From Bagarius yarrelli (Eukaryota > Chordata > Actinopteri > Siluriformes > Sisoridae): DNA of 64,000 nucleotides. A program made the position numbers and the translations under genes. Shown piece after piece: positions 1-11,690 of this stretch (within the stretch, counting starts at the first letter, position 1; every line of letters begins with the position of its first letter). Below the pieces are notes generated by a model, which worked only from the letters and a program-made list of their open reading frames with translations, had not been told where the DNA came from and ran no database searches. The stretch is from positions 2,941,376-3,005,375 of the forward strand of contig VCAZ01000036.1 of assembly GCA_005784505.1 (NCBI GenBank), written 5' to 3'.

Positions 1-1726
1 TATTATCATTCCCTGTTGATTGCATCCGCTCACCGCCTCTCCGACGCTCTTTCTGACTCTCCCCTTCAATTTCTTTCTCTGTGCATCTTCAAAGTGCTCT
101 TTTCATTTCCGAAGACGCATCTCATTAAGCGATGATAATTCTAGAAATGCTTTTCTGCGCTTGGCAAGGCCAGAGGAAAAACAATCATGCCTTTTTCGGG
201 TGCTGATGAATTGACGGATGCTACGCTTGAGATTTGCAGACAGTATTATATTTAGCTGGTATTTCCAGCACGTACGGAGATCGTAGAAACCCGTCAGTCA
301 AACGGTCAATGCCTTGGGGTTTGGCCTCTCTGACATCAACCACTTCTTTTCAATCGAACCATGATTACATTTGCTTCCCTAGTACCAAAGAGGAGGGCCT
401 TTTTGTTTGCTGGGCACTGATTGGCTCTGGGAGTTCAGCGGAAACAGCGCTGGCGTTTCCCCACATGGGAAAAACAGACCTTTTTTCACCTTTTTTCGCC
501 CACAGAACAGCACAGATTTCCCTGCGGTCGGCTTAAACTGCAAGAAAAGAAAAAAAACTGTAAACGTAAAGGTCCCTCCAGGACATCGGGGGATAGTCAG
601 CTGATCCGTTAAAACACATGGCCGTACGTTATGCAGTGCTCACAGAACGTAATTAAGACTTTAATAGCAGATGTGTCACGCTGTTCCCAGGGTGAAACAC
701 ACCAGCTATATCTCAACCCTTCTCATCTTACACCATGAACTAATGAGACCAAGAGGCAAACTTCGCAAACTAGTGGGTGTACTTTTCATTTTGATCAAGC
801 TGGGAAATAATGATCATTCACTATATTTTTCATTAAACTTGTTTATTTGTTTCTGTTTCTACTAAAAAGATACACTTAATCATTTTTTAAAAATATATTA
901 TCAGTCTGTTTAATTGTGTTAAGTGATATTTTTGCAATTTATACTAGCAAAAAGAAACATCATTGAAAAAAATTGCTAATAGAAAAAAAAGATTGTTGGA
1001 ACGTAGTGAATTTACTAATTTTAAAAACCCTGTGAAAAACAATGTCAAAACGTTCATGTGAAACGTAAAGAAACGTAAAGTAACACTGTTTTTGTACTTA
1101 AAAAAAATACACTTGGAAGCACTTTCCACGATTTCGCGTATAATGAGTCGTCTCGTTTCAGCGTACTGTATTGTACATTCTGTGCATACTACTCCTCTTG
1201 CATACTCAGTTTTACAGACTACAGTATATAGTATGGAAGTATGCAATTTCTGACAGAATTTTTTTTGTAATGTCTTTGTAAGGTTTAGGGTTTGCACACA
1301 GGTGCATTGTCTCTCAAGTTCTAGTGAAGGAATGATGTAATAGTACAACTTAAGAAGATTTCCAGACGCTGTGCTTCACAGTGTGCTTCAGACTTTGGAG
1401 AAGAACCAAATATTGATCCAATAGTGATTCCCTAGTCTTGTTTGTCCCTGGTTTGTTTGTTACTATGACATTGAATCCAGAGCCAAAACTTGGTTCCTCT
1501 CAAGTTTCTTATTTTTATTTCACGTTTTAGGTCGCAGACAGGTCACAAGTAACAAAAAGAATTTGTGTATAAAGTCCGACTGTTTATGCAAGCAACAAAT
1601 AACATTTCATATCAGAGCTTTGGAAAATAAAACCCTATAATGTTATGTTATGTTATGTCATGTCATATTTCTGTTTATTTCCTTCCTGTACTATATAGTT
1701 TGTAATCAGTCTTCATGTCTTCTCAG
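1..1726. other. Upstream intron of cd276 (no gene seen)
   Basis: AT-rich DNA without a supportable coding exon. It is read as intron because it runs directly into the acceptor of the Ig exon at 1727. A short ATGTT-type pentamer run sits at about 1639-1670, and a pyrimidine-rich tract ending in TCTTCTCAG forms the acceptor at 1725-1726. The open frames here have low complexity or no family resemblance, and I treat them as chance. Confidence 0.6.
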
Positions 1727-2023
1727 CCCCTTACTCCAAACCCATAGTGACCTGGGAAACCGACACCAATCCAAAGCCTGGTGATGTCGTAGCACTGACC
1801 TGCTTGGCATACGGTGGCTACCCGGAGGCTCAGGTGCTGTGGCAGGATGGAAGTGGGCAAAACCTGACAGAGAATGTCACCGTCTCGCCTGTTGCCAACC
1901 AGCAGGGTCTCTTCACCATTAGGAGCGTCTTGACGACGATCCTCGAACCGAACAGCACCTACAGCTGTAGACTGACCAATCCGCTTCTGGGGGACGAGGG
2001 TCACGCCTCCGTCACTATCACAG
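1727..2023 (+). CDS. cd276: cd276 (B7-H3) exon: Ig constant-type domain
   Basis: This 297-bp exon encodes the membrane-proximal Ig C-type domain of CD276/B7-H3, a B7-family surface ligand that modulates T-cell and NK-cell responses. The acceptor is a pyrimidine tract plus CAG ending at 1726, and the donor is CAG|GTGAGT at 2024. Both junctions are phase 1, as usual for Ig exons. Visible hallmarks are PYSKP at the start, the first Ig cysteine in LTCLAYGGYPEAQVLWQDG (exon residue 26) with W39, and the second cysteine in YSC (residue 81), 55 residues later. Three N-glycosylation sequons are present (NLT, NVT, NST). The order PYSKP, GYPEA, WQDG, NVT, QGLF, TYSC, VTITG matches mammalian CD276 as I remember it, and distinguishes it from CD274, CD80 or VTCN1. 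Preceding exons (signal peptide, IgV) are outside the window. Confidence 0.93.
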
Positions 2024-3142
2024 GTGAGTAAATTTCACACCTGTCCATCATCCATCACACTTATGTCTGCTAAGTCTACTACTTAACTAAAGCACATAGA
2101 TGATAATCTGAGTGTCATCGTCTTATGCCATGTTATGACACTGCATGATTTTAGCTTTGATTTGCGCTCGTTGACAGGTGAGAAATCAGAGGCAAATCGG
2201 TGCTTTTTCATGCGAGCGACCATTTTGCAGTGTGAATTATCAAAGACGTTATCTGACAGAATCGCCAATGCCTCATCCTGGCCCATGAAATATTTAGTAT
2301 GCTAATTATCTAGACCTGGTAAAATCCTGCAGTGTAAAATGAGTTTTGACTAAACAATACACTGACGATGACTTTCAGCCAATGAGAGATAAAGATACAG
2401 CAGCAGGAGGTTGCTTCTCAATGTATTTGGATTCCAAGAAATGGAGGAAATCAGTGCAATCTAGCCGGCTACCAGTTTAAGTAATTTTTCTAGTGTAGGG
2501 TTGCTTTTCTTGTCACAAACAAACCTTGAGTAACAAAAGGGCCATTTGGCCTCCCTGAAGGGGGCTGATAGCGATCAAAGCCTGTAGGCCAACATGTGTA
2601 TACATCGGGATCCTGCTTAGTGTTGCATCTTTTGCACAGCGGGTGAAGCTATAATCTGCTGATTGGTCAGTTTAAATGTCTTACATTTAGTTTATAGAGA
2701 GGAATAAAAGAGGTTTATAACTGCTGCACTGCCTCTCCTTCTTTGGTGTCTCATTCTTTTCTGGGGCTTTCTTCTTAAGGCTCTGCTTCCTTCTCCTTTT
2801 TGTCTCCCCCTCTCTATCGCCCCGCATACATTATCTTTTATCAGCTGCCGTGCCGGAACAGAAAGAAAAACTTTAACCTACAATTGTTAAAACTTCCTCT
2901 GCCTCTAATATTGATAAATATCCAAATACACAGTTGTGCTAAGTTATTATATATCGCTAAGGTGTCCCCCCGAGTTGACGTCACACACCACCCCCATTTA
3001 TTCAATGACGTTTGACTCGCATTAACATGTAAAAATCCGATCTGTCTGCTTACATTGCAGGTTCTTTTTTTTTGCTTATCCTGTCATGAGTCAAATCTGA
3101 TCTATGCCACATTGGAGGAAAAAAAAAATTGAATTGGTTGTG
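2024..3142. other. Intron sequence, nothing recognised
   Basis: Start of the ~32-kb intron between the Ig and transmembrane exons. It is unique-looking AT-rich sequence with a pyrimidine-rich patch at about 2725-2815. No exon, RNA gene or clear repeat was recognised. Confidence 0.5.
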
Positions 3143-3645
3143 CAGCCCAAATCATCAATAACTGTGGAAACTTCACACTGGACTTAAAGTAACATGGATT
3201 CTGTGCCCCTCCACTCTTTCTTCAGACTCTGGGACCTTGAGTTCCAAATAAAATTCAACATTTACTTTCATCTAAAAAAAGAGGACAGGCCAGGTAAGAC
3301 GTTTCTGACGTTGTCTCTGGTTTGGAAGTGGCTTGGCAAGAGGCATGCAACATTTGTAGCCCATGTCTAGGATTCGTCTATGCGTAGTGTCTCTTGATGT
3401 GCTGACCTCAGCCTCAGTCCACTCCTTGTAAAGTCCCACAAATTCTTGAATGGATTTTGCCTGACGATCCTCTGAAGGCTGCGGTTATCCCTTCTGCTGG
3501 CGCACCTTTTCCTTTCACTCAACTTTCTATGAATCTGTGAACAACCAGCATCTTTAGCAGTGAAATTTTGTGGCTTACCCTCCTTGTGGAGGGTGTGAAT
3601 GACTGTCTTCTGGACATTTGTCAAGTCAGCAGATCTTCCGTGTAA
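3143..3645 (-). mobile_element. Tc1/mariner transposase fragment (family 1)
   Basis: Truncated minus-strand relic of the Tc1-like family that is better preserved at 4752-6128. The two share long stretches, for example the segment around ACTCTGGGACCTTGA (about 3225), the CTAGGATTCGTCT segment (about 3367) and the CTCCTTGTGGA segment (about 3580). Only the middle and N-terminal transposase portions remain, broken by frameshifts. No terminal inverted repeat is visible at either edge. This copy keeps about 25 bp before the TGTGGAAAC segment (about 3145-3170) that the 4752-6128 copy has lost. Confidence 0.8.
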
Positions 3646-4751
3646 TCTTGCATTACTTCTTCATCACTTCTTGCTTGCATTTTGCTGTGAAACGTAGTTT
3701 GCGGACCAAACACAGTTTGTAACCTGTTATTACCCCACAGTGCAATGTGAACACAGCAGCAACCATATATTACTCCAGGTAGTCGCGCAGTGTGAAAATA
3801 ATCGTTAATCACAAAAGTGTGAATAGAAAAAAGGTAAAGTGTAAACTCACATCATTAGTTCTGGGCTTGAAAGCCTTAAATCATTCGAAAGTTAATCAGA
3901 ACTATCTAAGAGTCAATCAGAAGTCAATTAAAATCTGAGCCCTGATGGGCATTTCCTCATTTCTCAGATGAGTCACATCCGGCAAATGAAACTGGAAGAC
4001 GATAATAGATTGTCCAATAATGATCCACTTTGCTAAATATGTCAATAGGGGGATTATTTTTTAGATAATTTTGATGGAATAAGGATAAAAAAACTTTAAT
4101 CTGAGGTTATCTGGGAAAAGAGCTGGAAATGAAGGGGGCTGGATTTACCTCTGGTTTAGCCCAGATATTAAAGCAAAGATGGGGGTCATAAGGTTAGGCT
4201 TCAGTGGTCTGGCAAATTGTGAAGCTGACAGTGGGATGTGGCTGGTGGTGGAAAAAAGATGAAAAAGGACAGGCTTTACTTAACTGCTAAAATGGACAGA
4301 GACCGATGGACAGAGCTGACGAGATGGTCTCGAATAACCTTGGACTGATTTTAATGTTAGTCTATTACGTATATTGAAATGTTTCATGGCACAGTACTAA
4401 ATAGGAGAGAAGCGTATTTGTGTAAAATTACACGTTAATGCTTTAATCTCTGTAATCCCAAAGATATTTGTCAGAGGATTATTTCAGGTTTTGGTCTATA
4501 TTAGAGGACACATCCCAAACCTGTGGCCTACTTCCCAAAACTGGTGTGGAGAAAAACAAAACAGGAAAAGTACTTAGACCAGTGACGGATCGCGTGCGTA
4601 ACTGCATAAAGCAGGGATTATTAAAAGGATGTAAACATTTGTTTGCTTGTTCTTGTTGTAAATGATTATAAACGGATAAAAAAAACCAAACATTATGTGG
4701 TTAGCCTTAGCAAACTGCTGTGCTCCAATAGGAATACACTCAATTATTATA
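3646..4751. other. Intron sequence, nothing recognised
   Basis: AT-rich spacer between the two family-1 Tc1 copies. No gene or repeat was identified. The last two bases (4750-4751) are the TA target site of the element that follows. Confidence 0.45.
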
Positions 4752-6128
4752 CAGGTGCATCTCAAAAAAAAAAGATCACGAAAAGATGAAAAAGATGAAT
4801 ATTTTTTGTCACTTGTTTCAGAAAGTATAAACCCATTTACTATATAGATTCATTACACATAAATAGTAATAATTTTAATTTTTAAGATTAATCCTATATT
4901 TCTTGAAATTTTGATGATTATGGCTGACAGATAATATAAACCCCAAAATTCAGTGTCTCTGAAAATTGGAACATTACATAATATCAATAAAAAAAAGGAT
5001 GTTTTTCAACAGAAATGTCAGGCTTCTGAAAAGTCAGTGCTTGGTTGGGCCTCCGTTTGCATAAATTACTGCATCAATGCGGCGTGGGTCGGAGGCAAAC
5101 AGCCTGTGGCACTGCTCAGGTGTAATGGAAGGAAAGGGTGCTTTGATAGCAGCCTTCAGGTCATCTGCATTGTTGGGTATGGTGTCTCTCATCTTTTTTT
5201 TGACATTACCTCATAGATTCTCTACATGGTTAAGGTCAGGTGAATTTGCTGACCAATCAAGCACAGTAACACCATGGTCATTGAACCCATGTCCTGCTGG
5301 AAAATAAAATCAGCATCTCCATAAAGCTTGTCAGCAGAAGGAAGCATGAAGTGCTTTCCAATTTCCTGGTATCTGGCTGCGTTGACTGTGGACTTAAGAA
5401 AACACAGTGGACCAACACCAGCAGATGTGGAAACGTCACACTGGACTTCAAGCAACGTGGATTCTGTGCCTCTCCACTGTTTCATCAGACTCTGGGACCT
5501 TGATTTACAAATAAAATTCAAAATTTACTTTCATCTAAAAAAAAAGATCCACAGCCCAGGTGAGACGCTTCTGACGTTGTCTCTGGTTCAGAAGTGGCTT
5601 GACATGAGGAATGTGACATTTGTAACCCATGTCTAGGATTCGTCTGTGCGTAGTGTCTCTTGATGTGCTGACGTCAGCCTCAGTCCACTCCTTGTAATGT
5701 CCCACAAATTCTTGAATGGATTCTCTCAAGGCTGCTGTTATTCCTGGCGCACCTTTTCCTTCCACTCAACTTTCTTTAAATCTGTGAAACAACCAGCTTC
5801 TTTAGCAGTAAAATTTTGTGGTTTACCCTCCTTGTGGACAGTGTCAGTGACTGTCTTTTGGACTTTTGTCAAGTCAGCATGATAGTGTAGCCTATTGACC
5901 CAGACTAAGGCTCAGAAAACCTTTGCAGGTGTTTTGAGGTAATTAGCTGATTAGGGTGTGACACCATGACTTTCCAGTATTGAACTTTTTCACAATATTG
6001 AAATATTGAAATATTTTACTCTATGTGTAATGAATCTTTACAATACACCGGTTTTACTTTGATTAAAACTTTACTAAAATGAGTGACAAAAAATATTCAC
6101 CTTTTTCGTGATATTTGAGACGCACCTG
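4752..6128 (-). mobile_element. Tc1/mariner element, end-to-end, decayed (family 1)
   Basis: A 1,377-bp Tc1-like DNA transposon with both terminal inverted repeats. The left end starts CAGGTGCATCTCAAA; the right end closes GAGACGCACCTG, its reverse complement with one mismatch. Each end is flanked by TA (4750-4751 and 6129-6130), the Tc1/mariner target duplication. The transposase runs on the minus strand and is broken. The frame at 5535-5765 holds the N-terminal side, including RRILDMGYKC and VKPLLNQRQRQKRLTWA. The frame at 5222-5521 holds the catalytic block with FIFQQD, containing the second acidic residue of the DDE triad. A deletion of about 26 bp lies near 5427, and homopolymer indels are scattered through it. 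It cannot be autonomous. Family assignment is from memory of a widespread fish Tc1 family. Confidence 0.9.
5222..5765 (-). pseudogene. Tc1-like transposase pseudogene
   Basis: Broken coding region of the family-1 element, in two offset minus-strand frames (5535-5765 and 5222-5521). Recognisable pieces are the MGYKC and RQRQKRLTWA segments upstream of the catalytic core, and GDADFIFQQD around the second catalytic aspartate. The N-terminal helix-turn-helix portion (about 5765-5890) is visible only as nucleotide similarity. It has frameshifts and stops, so no functional protein is expected. Confidence 0.85.
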
Positions 6129-6130
6129 TA

Positions 6131-6271
6131 AATAGATAGATCGATAGATGGATGGACAGACAGACAGTAAAATAGATGGATGAATGGCTGGATGGATAGA
6201 TAGATAGATAGATGGATAAATGAATGGATAGATGGATAGATAGATAGATAGACAGACAGATAGACAGATCA
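6131..6271. repeat. GATA/GACA/GGAT tetranucleotide microsatellite
   Basis: Compound GATA, GACA and GGATGAAT tetranucleotide repeat immediately after the right end and TA duplication of the Tc1 element. Interruptions show it is old. Confidence 0.9.
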
Positions 6272-8978
6272 GCTTGTTAAAGGTGCACAATTAACAGGCA
6301 GAAAAACGTTTTTGTCTAAATAGTGGGTAAAATAGTGGGTAGTCGGCACTCGCATAGAAACGGAACTCCGAAACACCTCGAAACACACGTCGTTCTAATG
6401 CTGTAGATACTTTGCAGGCTGCCTCTGTCGACAGTGAAAAGTTTCCATGTTTTCCATTACACGCTAATGCGTTACTATCGTCAAAAAAAATCTGCAATAT
6501 GCAAATGATGACGCAAACGAGATTAAACTCACATAAATTTCCATTTGCCTTGCGAGCTGCTTCAGATGCCCTTGATAAATGTTCTACAAGCGAGCTTCAA
6601 TCTGGGGCTAAAAAAACCGCCTTAATGGCGCTCTGCCTTTTTTGAACGCCTCTTTAAAGATGCCAAGTCAAGCAGTCAGAATTTTTACTATACTCGACAT
6701 AAATTTAACTATTAGGACCTGGATGATATTTGCACAGTCAGGAAGCAGTGACCATCTTTGTCATTATCAGTGGAAAATTTATTTTAAAGTCCTCGATTGC
6801 CGTTTTTACAAATAGGGTACATGCTGCAGGCTGGAGCTCCGGTGCCAGCTTGGCTCTTCTGTAGAACCGTTGATTCGAACACGATGCACCAGAAACCTGT
6901 TACTAGGAAAGCGGCAGCTTTTGTCTGTAAGCTACAGGATCATCTTCGCCTTGTTTGATCCAAAAATGTATTTGCATTTGTTTACACCAGCTGCTGTACG
7001 GGCAACCAGTTAGCTAATTAAATCTGACCTAAGCTATGTTTGTACTAGCATTTTTCCATAGCAAATATAGTTTGTAGTCAGACTTTTCCAGGCTCTTGTC
7101 TTTTTGGAGCGAGAGAAATAGTATCCAGAAGCTACTTTTTCTGGAGGGTTAATTTGTTTTAACGGACATTGCATGCTACTGTCTGAACAGGATTTAAGGG
7201 CGGGAACTGTCCGCCTGAGACCCGTCTGATCAAAGAAGTAAGGTGTTGTGTTTGAATTGGTGGCAATGATTGATTGTGTACATTTTTGAGACAATGTTCA
7301 CGAATGAAGCTATATCTTATTTCTGGGATATTTACATGCCCTTAAACATGACGCGGCACAAAACGGGCCTTAGCCATTCGAAGGTTTATCACTGATAAGG
7401 TTAATAGACTTTCTGCCATCAGTCTGAAGGTCAGGCTACATGAGACAACATTTAGTTACGTGATTAATCAAAAGATTTTGCACCAAAAGCAAGATGACTA
7501 AAAAATTGAGAGATTATATCCAGAGTTTAATTAATGAAAGGGGTAAAAATTTATGCACATACAACACTTTATCGTCCTTAAGATTTGTTAAGTTTGATCT
7601 TTTAAAAAAGTTCTGAGGTGTGAGCTCAAAGCTAAAAACGAAGGAAGAAATAACTATAGAAATTCATAAGCAAACAAAGGATAGACAGATATCACGATTA
7701 CTTCATTAAAGGTACAATAGGTGATTGTTTTCATAAACATTTTTTTCTGCTGGTTGAAAGTTTCATCACATGCTGATCTCAATCATTATGTTAATTAGTT
7801 TAAATGTATTTATATATTCTGTGGACGGTGTAGGACCACGAAATGTTCGCCCAATCAAAATGTTTGGTCCAAACATTATGGTAGGCTTTCCCATCTACCT
7901 GTGAATATATTTATGTGTATAACTCTGCACACCCTGTTCACGTAGACAGGATACGTCATCAGCAAGAGGAAATAATATACTACAGGAGGAAGGAGGAAAA
8001 TACTACAGGAGGAAAAAAGACTGGATCGAAACAGAGCAAAAATTTTAATCAATTAATCGGTGTTGTGTTTCTACACTGGAATCTATTACAGGATTCAAAG
8101 ACAATGTGATGTTACAGTATTTCTTTTGGACAGGTAGGAATATGGTGTGATTGGATTTTTGATAGTAACGTCGACTTCAGCGGTGATCATACTTATGCAA
8201 CTAGTTTGTTTAAACATTGTAATTTTATTATTTTATTGTTGTTAAATTGCTTTTCTTAGTCGTCTAGAACAACCAGTATTGTAAGCAATCGCTTTTTAAA
8301 GGAGAGTTTTTTTTCTTTTTTTGGCATTTTGGCATATTTGGCATTTCATTACGCAGATTAATAAGGCTGTGCATAAGCACGTCAGATTGCAATGCAGTAG
8401 ATTTTTAATGATTACCATATTAAGTTTACTGGTACCATACCTTCCTTGATAAATTACGACTTGACAGATACGACAAAATGGAGATTAAGAAGAGATTTAA
8501 TACACATATAAAATAGATCTATCAGTATCTATGCTGGATAACAGTGGGTTGAGGAGTGTCATTTCGTGCGGAGAAAAAGCTGATACAGAGAAAAAACACC
8601 TTTGTGTAGCTTTGTGTTTTCAGTCAAGGTGACCGCAAACAAAAAAAAAAAAAAACGGCTCGAAGGATCTCATCAAACAGTTCTTTATACATAGAATTAT
8701 AATATACAGTACTGTGCACAAGTCACCTTTGTTTATTTTGTCTTTTGCATTATAGCATCAGATATAAGTTTTTAAATTATATTTTATATATATATTTTTC
8801 TAAAAATAAATAAATAAAAAAATAAAAAATTACAAGAAATTTCACATTGCATATTGATCATTTTAATTATTTTAATAATTCCAGAAATGTTAATAAATTG
8901 CGTCCAATCCAAAGCCGGGTTTAAACTGTGTGATTTTAAAACTATTTTACAATTGTTGCCTGAAGAAGCTTTATTTTA
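6272..8978. other. Intron sequence, nothing recognised
   Basis: About 2.7 kb of AT-rich intron. Poly-A (8640-8655) and AT-rich stretches (about 8760-8830) occur. I see no coding exon, tRNA or classifiable transposon. Confidence 0.45.
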
Positions 8979-9167
8979 AGTGGTAATGCAGTGGTTAAGG
9001 TGTTAGACTGTTAATTGGAACATCAGGGTTCGATTCCCAGCACCACCAAGTTACCACTGTTGGGCCCCTGAGCAGGGCCCTTAACTCTCAATTGTTCAGT
9101 TGTTTAAAGAGATAAATGTAACTCGCTCTGGATAAGGGCATCTGCCAAATGCCGTAAATGTAAATGT
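8979..9167 (+). repeat. tRNA-headed SINE (type A), near full length
   Basis: Type A is the commonest SINE of the window. Its head carries an A-box-like CAGTGGTTAAGG and a B box GGTTCGATTCC (9027-9037). A middle block follows with CCACTGTTGGGCCCCTGAGC and GGCCCTTAA, and the tail reads CTCTGGATAAGGGC, then AAATGCCGTAAATGTAAATG. The tail resembles the 3' end of fish L2-clade LINEs (from memory), which would explain its mobilisation. Confidence 0.9.
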
Positions 9168-9769
9168 TACCATATACAGCAGATGCAGTACAAAACTGAA
9201 CTGAATTAAATTCTCCAGGACTTTGGTACTAAATATAATCATATAATTATAAAAAAAACACCACTTTTTCCTTCCATTCTTAATACGTCTCATTTTTTAC
9301 TGTTCTGTCCACTGGACTCGTTTCCACATTTTCCAGAGGTGGTTGAAAGTTGTTGTAATTGCGTCGTCAGGTTGTTGGTTTAAGAGTCATACTGCAAGAA
9401 AGTGTCTGGAATCTTCTTACAGTGCCAGAATTTCATCGGAGGAGAGAAAAAACGCACAAAATCACAACGGCTGTTAATCGTCTGTCGGGTAAACGTGTCA
9501 AACTAGCGATCAGAGAGAGCAGATTTTAAAGTAGGATTAGAGGAATATTTTAGGGTTTCAAAATTGTCGTAGGATAGGATAACCAAATCATGGCCAAAAT
9601 CACACAGTGTAATCTCAGCTTCAAGTATAAAATATATAAAGCGAAAATGGTCTAAATATCAGTGTGTCATTCAGTAAACACAAAACAAAAAGACAAAAGA
9701 GCAACAAATTAAAAATCCAAATTATTTTTTGCATCTAAAAACAAAAAAGAGATAAAGATAAAGCGAGAC
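9168..9769. other. Intron sequence, nothing recognised
   Basis: No gene or classifiable repeat was seen between the SINE and the purine-rich array. Confidence 0.4.
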
Positions 9770-10147
9770 AGAGTGAGTGAGTGTGTGAGTGTGAGTGTGT
9801 GTGTGTGTGAGTGAGTGTGTGTGTGAGTGAGTGTGAGTAAGTGAGTGAGTCTGTGAGTGAGTGTGTGTGTGAGAGGGAGGGAGGGAGAATGAAAGAAAGA
9901 TAGTCAAACAAAACGATAGACAGAAAGAAAGAGGAGAGATAGGGGAGTAAGTAAGTGAGGGAAAGAAAGAGAGAAAGAGAATGAAAGAAAGAAAGAATAA
10001 ACAAACAAAAACGATAGACAGAAAGAAAGAGGAGAGATAGGGGAGTAAGTAAGTGAGGGAAAGAAAGAGAGAAAGAGAATGAAAGAAAGAATAACAAACA
10101 AAATGATAGACAGAAAGAAAGAGGAGAGAGAAAGAGAGAGAGAGAAA
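9770..10147. repeat. Purine-rich microsatellite plus ~95-bp tandem repeat
   Basis: Begins with interrupted GAGT/GTGT repeats (9773-9880) and passes into GAAA/GAGA DNA. A larger unit starting GATAGACAGAAAGAAAG recurs at 9915, 10013 and 10105 (spacings 98 and 92 bp), the third copy being truncated. Long serine/leucine-rich minus-strand frames here are by-products of the repeat. Confidence 0.9.
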
Positions 10148-11108
10148 AATAAAAAAAAAAGATAGACAAACAGGAACACAAAGGCAAATTTAACCGGTTT
10201 CTGATTGACGGAATTGTAAGAAATTTTCTTGTCATCGCTGTGATGTCATTTGTTTGATTTAAATGGTAACACACTGTAACATACTTTTATCTTCCTCAAA
10301 ATAAGAAACAAGGAAGTGCGTTTTGCTGAGACGCTGGTCTTGCTTTGTGTGGAAAATTACAATGATTCGTGAAAAGACACAGTGATTGGATGAAATTACC
10401 CAGTCGCCCAGAATGCACAGAGATTGGTTGAACTGCCTCTATAGTTGTGAACGCGACCGTTATATCGCTGTTGCTATGGTGACACACACAAACATAAAGA
10501 GACAATTCCAAACTATGATAGCTAAAGGAGCTGCTACGGATCCAAGTCGTAGATGATAGGAATTACTTTGCTGTGTCATTATTCTTTTCTTTCTTTCTTA
10601 CTTTCTTTTTTTCTTTAAAAGTGCTACTATAGCTTATCCGGGTACATGCATCCTCCTAAATTACTACCTGACAGAACTGGGCACAGTAAGCAGGAACCTT
10701 AAAAAAAAAAAAATAAGCAAAGCAAGAGGGGGAGGAGAAACAAACAAAGCTGTGGGGTTGAAATGAGAAAGAGATTAGGGCGGGATGGGGTGAGGGGGAG
10801 TAAATAAAGAAACGGAGAAAAATTGAACCAAAAACAAAACGTTGTATCAGTCGTGGTTCTTTTTCCTCCCACCACTTTTTTCGCAGGTCTAATTTAACTG
10901 TAATTAGCGTGTGCAGAGGCAGGAGAAACTCGTGCTCGAAATGAGTGGGTTGTCAGCAAAGCTGTATACTGCGCCGTTCCCCTGATGGAACTCGGGATTA
11001 ATTACTGTCTTAAGCACAAACAGCACTTCTCATTGTAAATATGGCCTTCGCCGCCTCACCCTGCTTACTACGCTTGAATAAATACGCCTAAACTAACGAG
11101 CTAAATGT
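10148..11108. other. Intron sequence, nothing recognised
   Basis: Unique-looking intron, including a less AT-rich patch at 10880-11100. No exon or repeat was identified. Confidence 0.4.
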
Positions 11109-11185
11109 TCCACTATATGGCCAAATGATAATACATACACTATATGGCCAAATGTTTGTGGATACCTCACCAGCACACCCACATT
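11109..11185. mobile_element. MITE end fragment (ACTATATGGCCAAA type)
   Basis: The motif CACTATATGGCCAAATG appears twice (about 11111 and 11139), the second followed by TTTGTGGATACCTCACCA. This is the terminus of a widespread fish Tc1/mariner-type MITE, as I recall it. The matching opposite end was not found, so this is a fragment with a small internal duplication. Confidence 0.65.
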
Positions 11186-11521
11186 AAGCCGGGCTTAGTC
11201 TATGCAATTTTGGCCACGATTTGTTTGTCTAGGACAAATGTTGAAATCTTAGAAGAGTCCTATAATCCGAGGCTAAAATCCGATGTCTTTGTTTGTTAGT
11301 TTGACTTGACGTCAGCCGATAAACAGCCGTCGCGATCAGTTAAATGTTAGACTTTTTCCTGCAGCCTGACTTCTTCTACGACGACCGCCAAACCAAGAAC
11401 CATTAAAAGCGCCGAAACTGATGATGCAAATAGCGCAATCACTTTAAACCACCTCGGGAAAATGTGGAAACGAGTCCGGTGGACAGAACAGCAAGAAGAG
11501 AAACCTGTTGTTCGGGAAAAG

Positions 11522-11690
11522 CGATGGCTCATGGTTAAGATGTTGGACTACCAACCAGTGTGGGTTTGATTCCCAGCTCCACCAAGCTACCACTGCTTGG
11601 CCCCCGAGCAAGGCCCTTTCCCCCAATTGCTCAGTTGTATAAATGTAAGTTGTTCTGGATAAGGACGTCTGGCAAATGCTGTAAATGTAT
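11522..11690 (+). repeat. SINE type A
   Basis: Head with TGGTTAAGATGTTGGAC and a B-box-like GGTTTGATTCC (11563-11573), the GCCCCCGAGCAAGGCCCTT middle block, and the tail TCTGGATAAGGACGTCTGG. The 5' end is slightly truncated and the GAGATAAATGTAAG segment is shortened. Confidence 0.88.

Noticed and set aside
8979..9060. Apparent tRNA genes at SINE heads (A- and B-box-like words)
   Set aside because: Every such site continues into the SINE middle and tail. No cloverleaf with matched acceptor stem is evident.
9735..10274. 179-codon minus-strand Ser/Leu/Phe-rich frame
   Set aside because: It lies over the purine-rich array; composition and periodicity explain the lack of stops.
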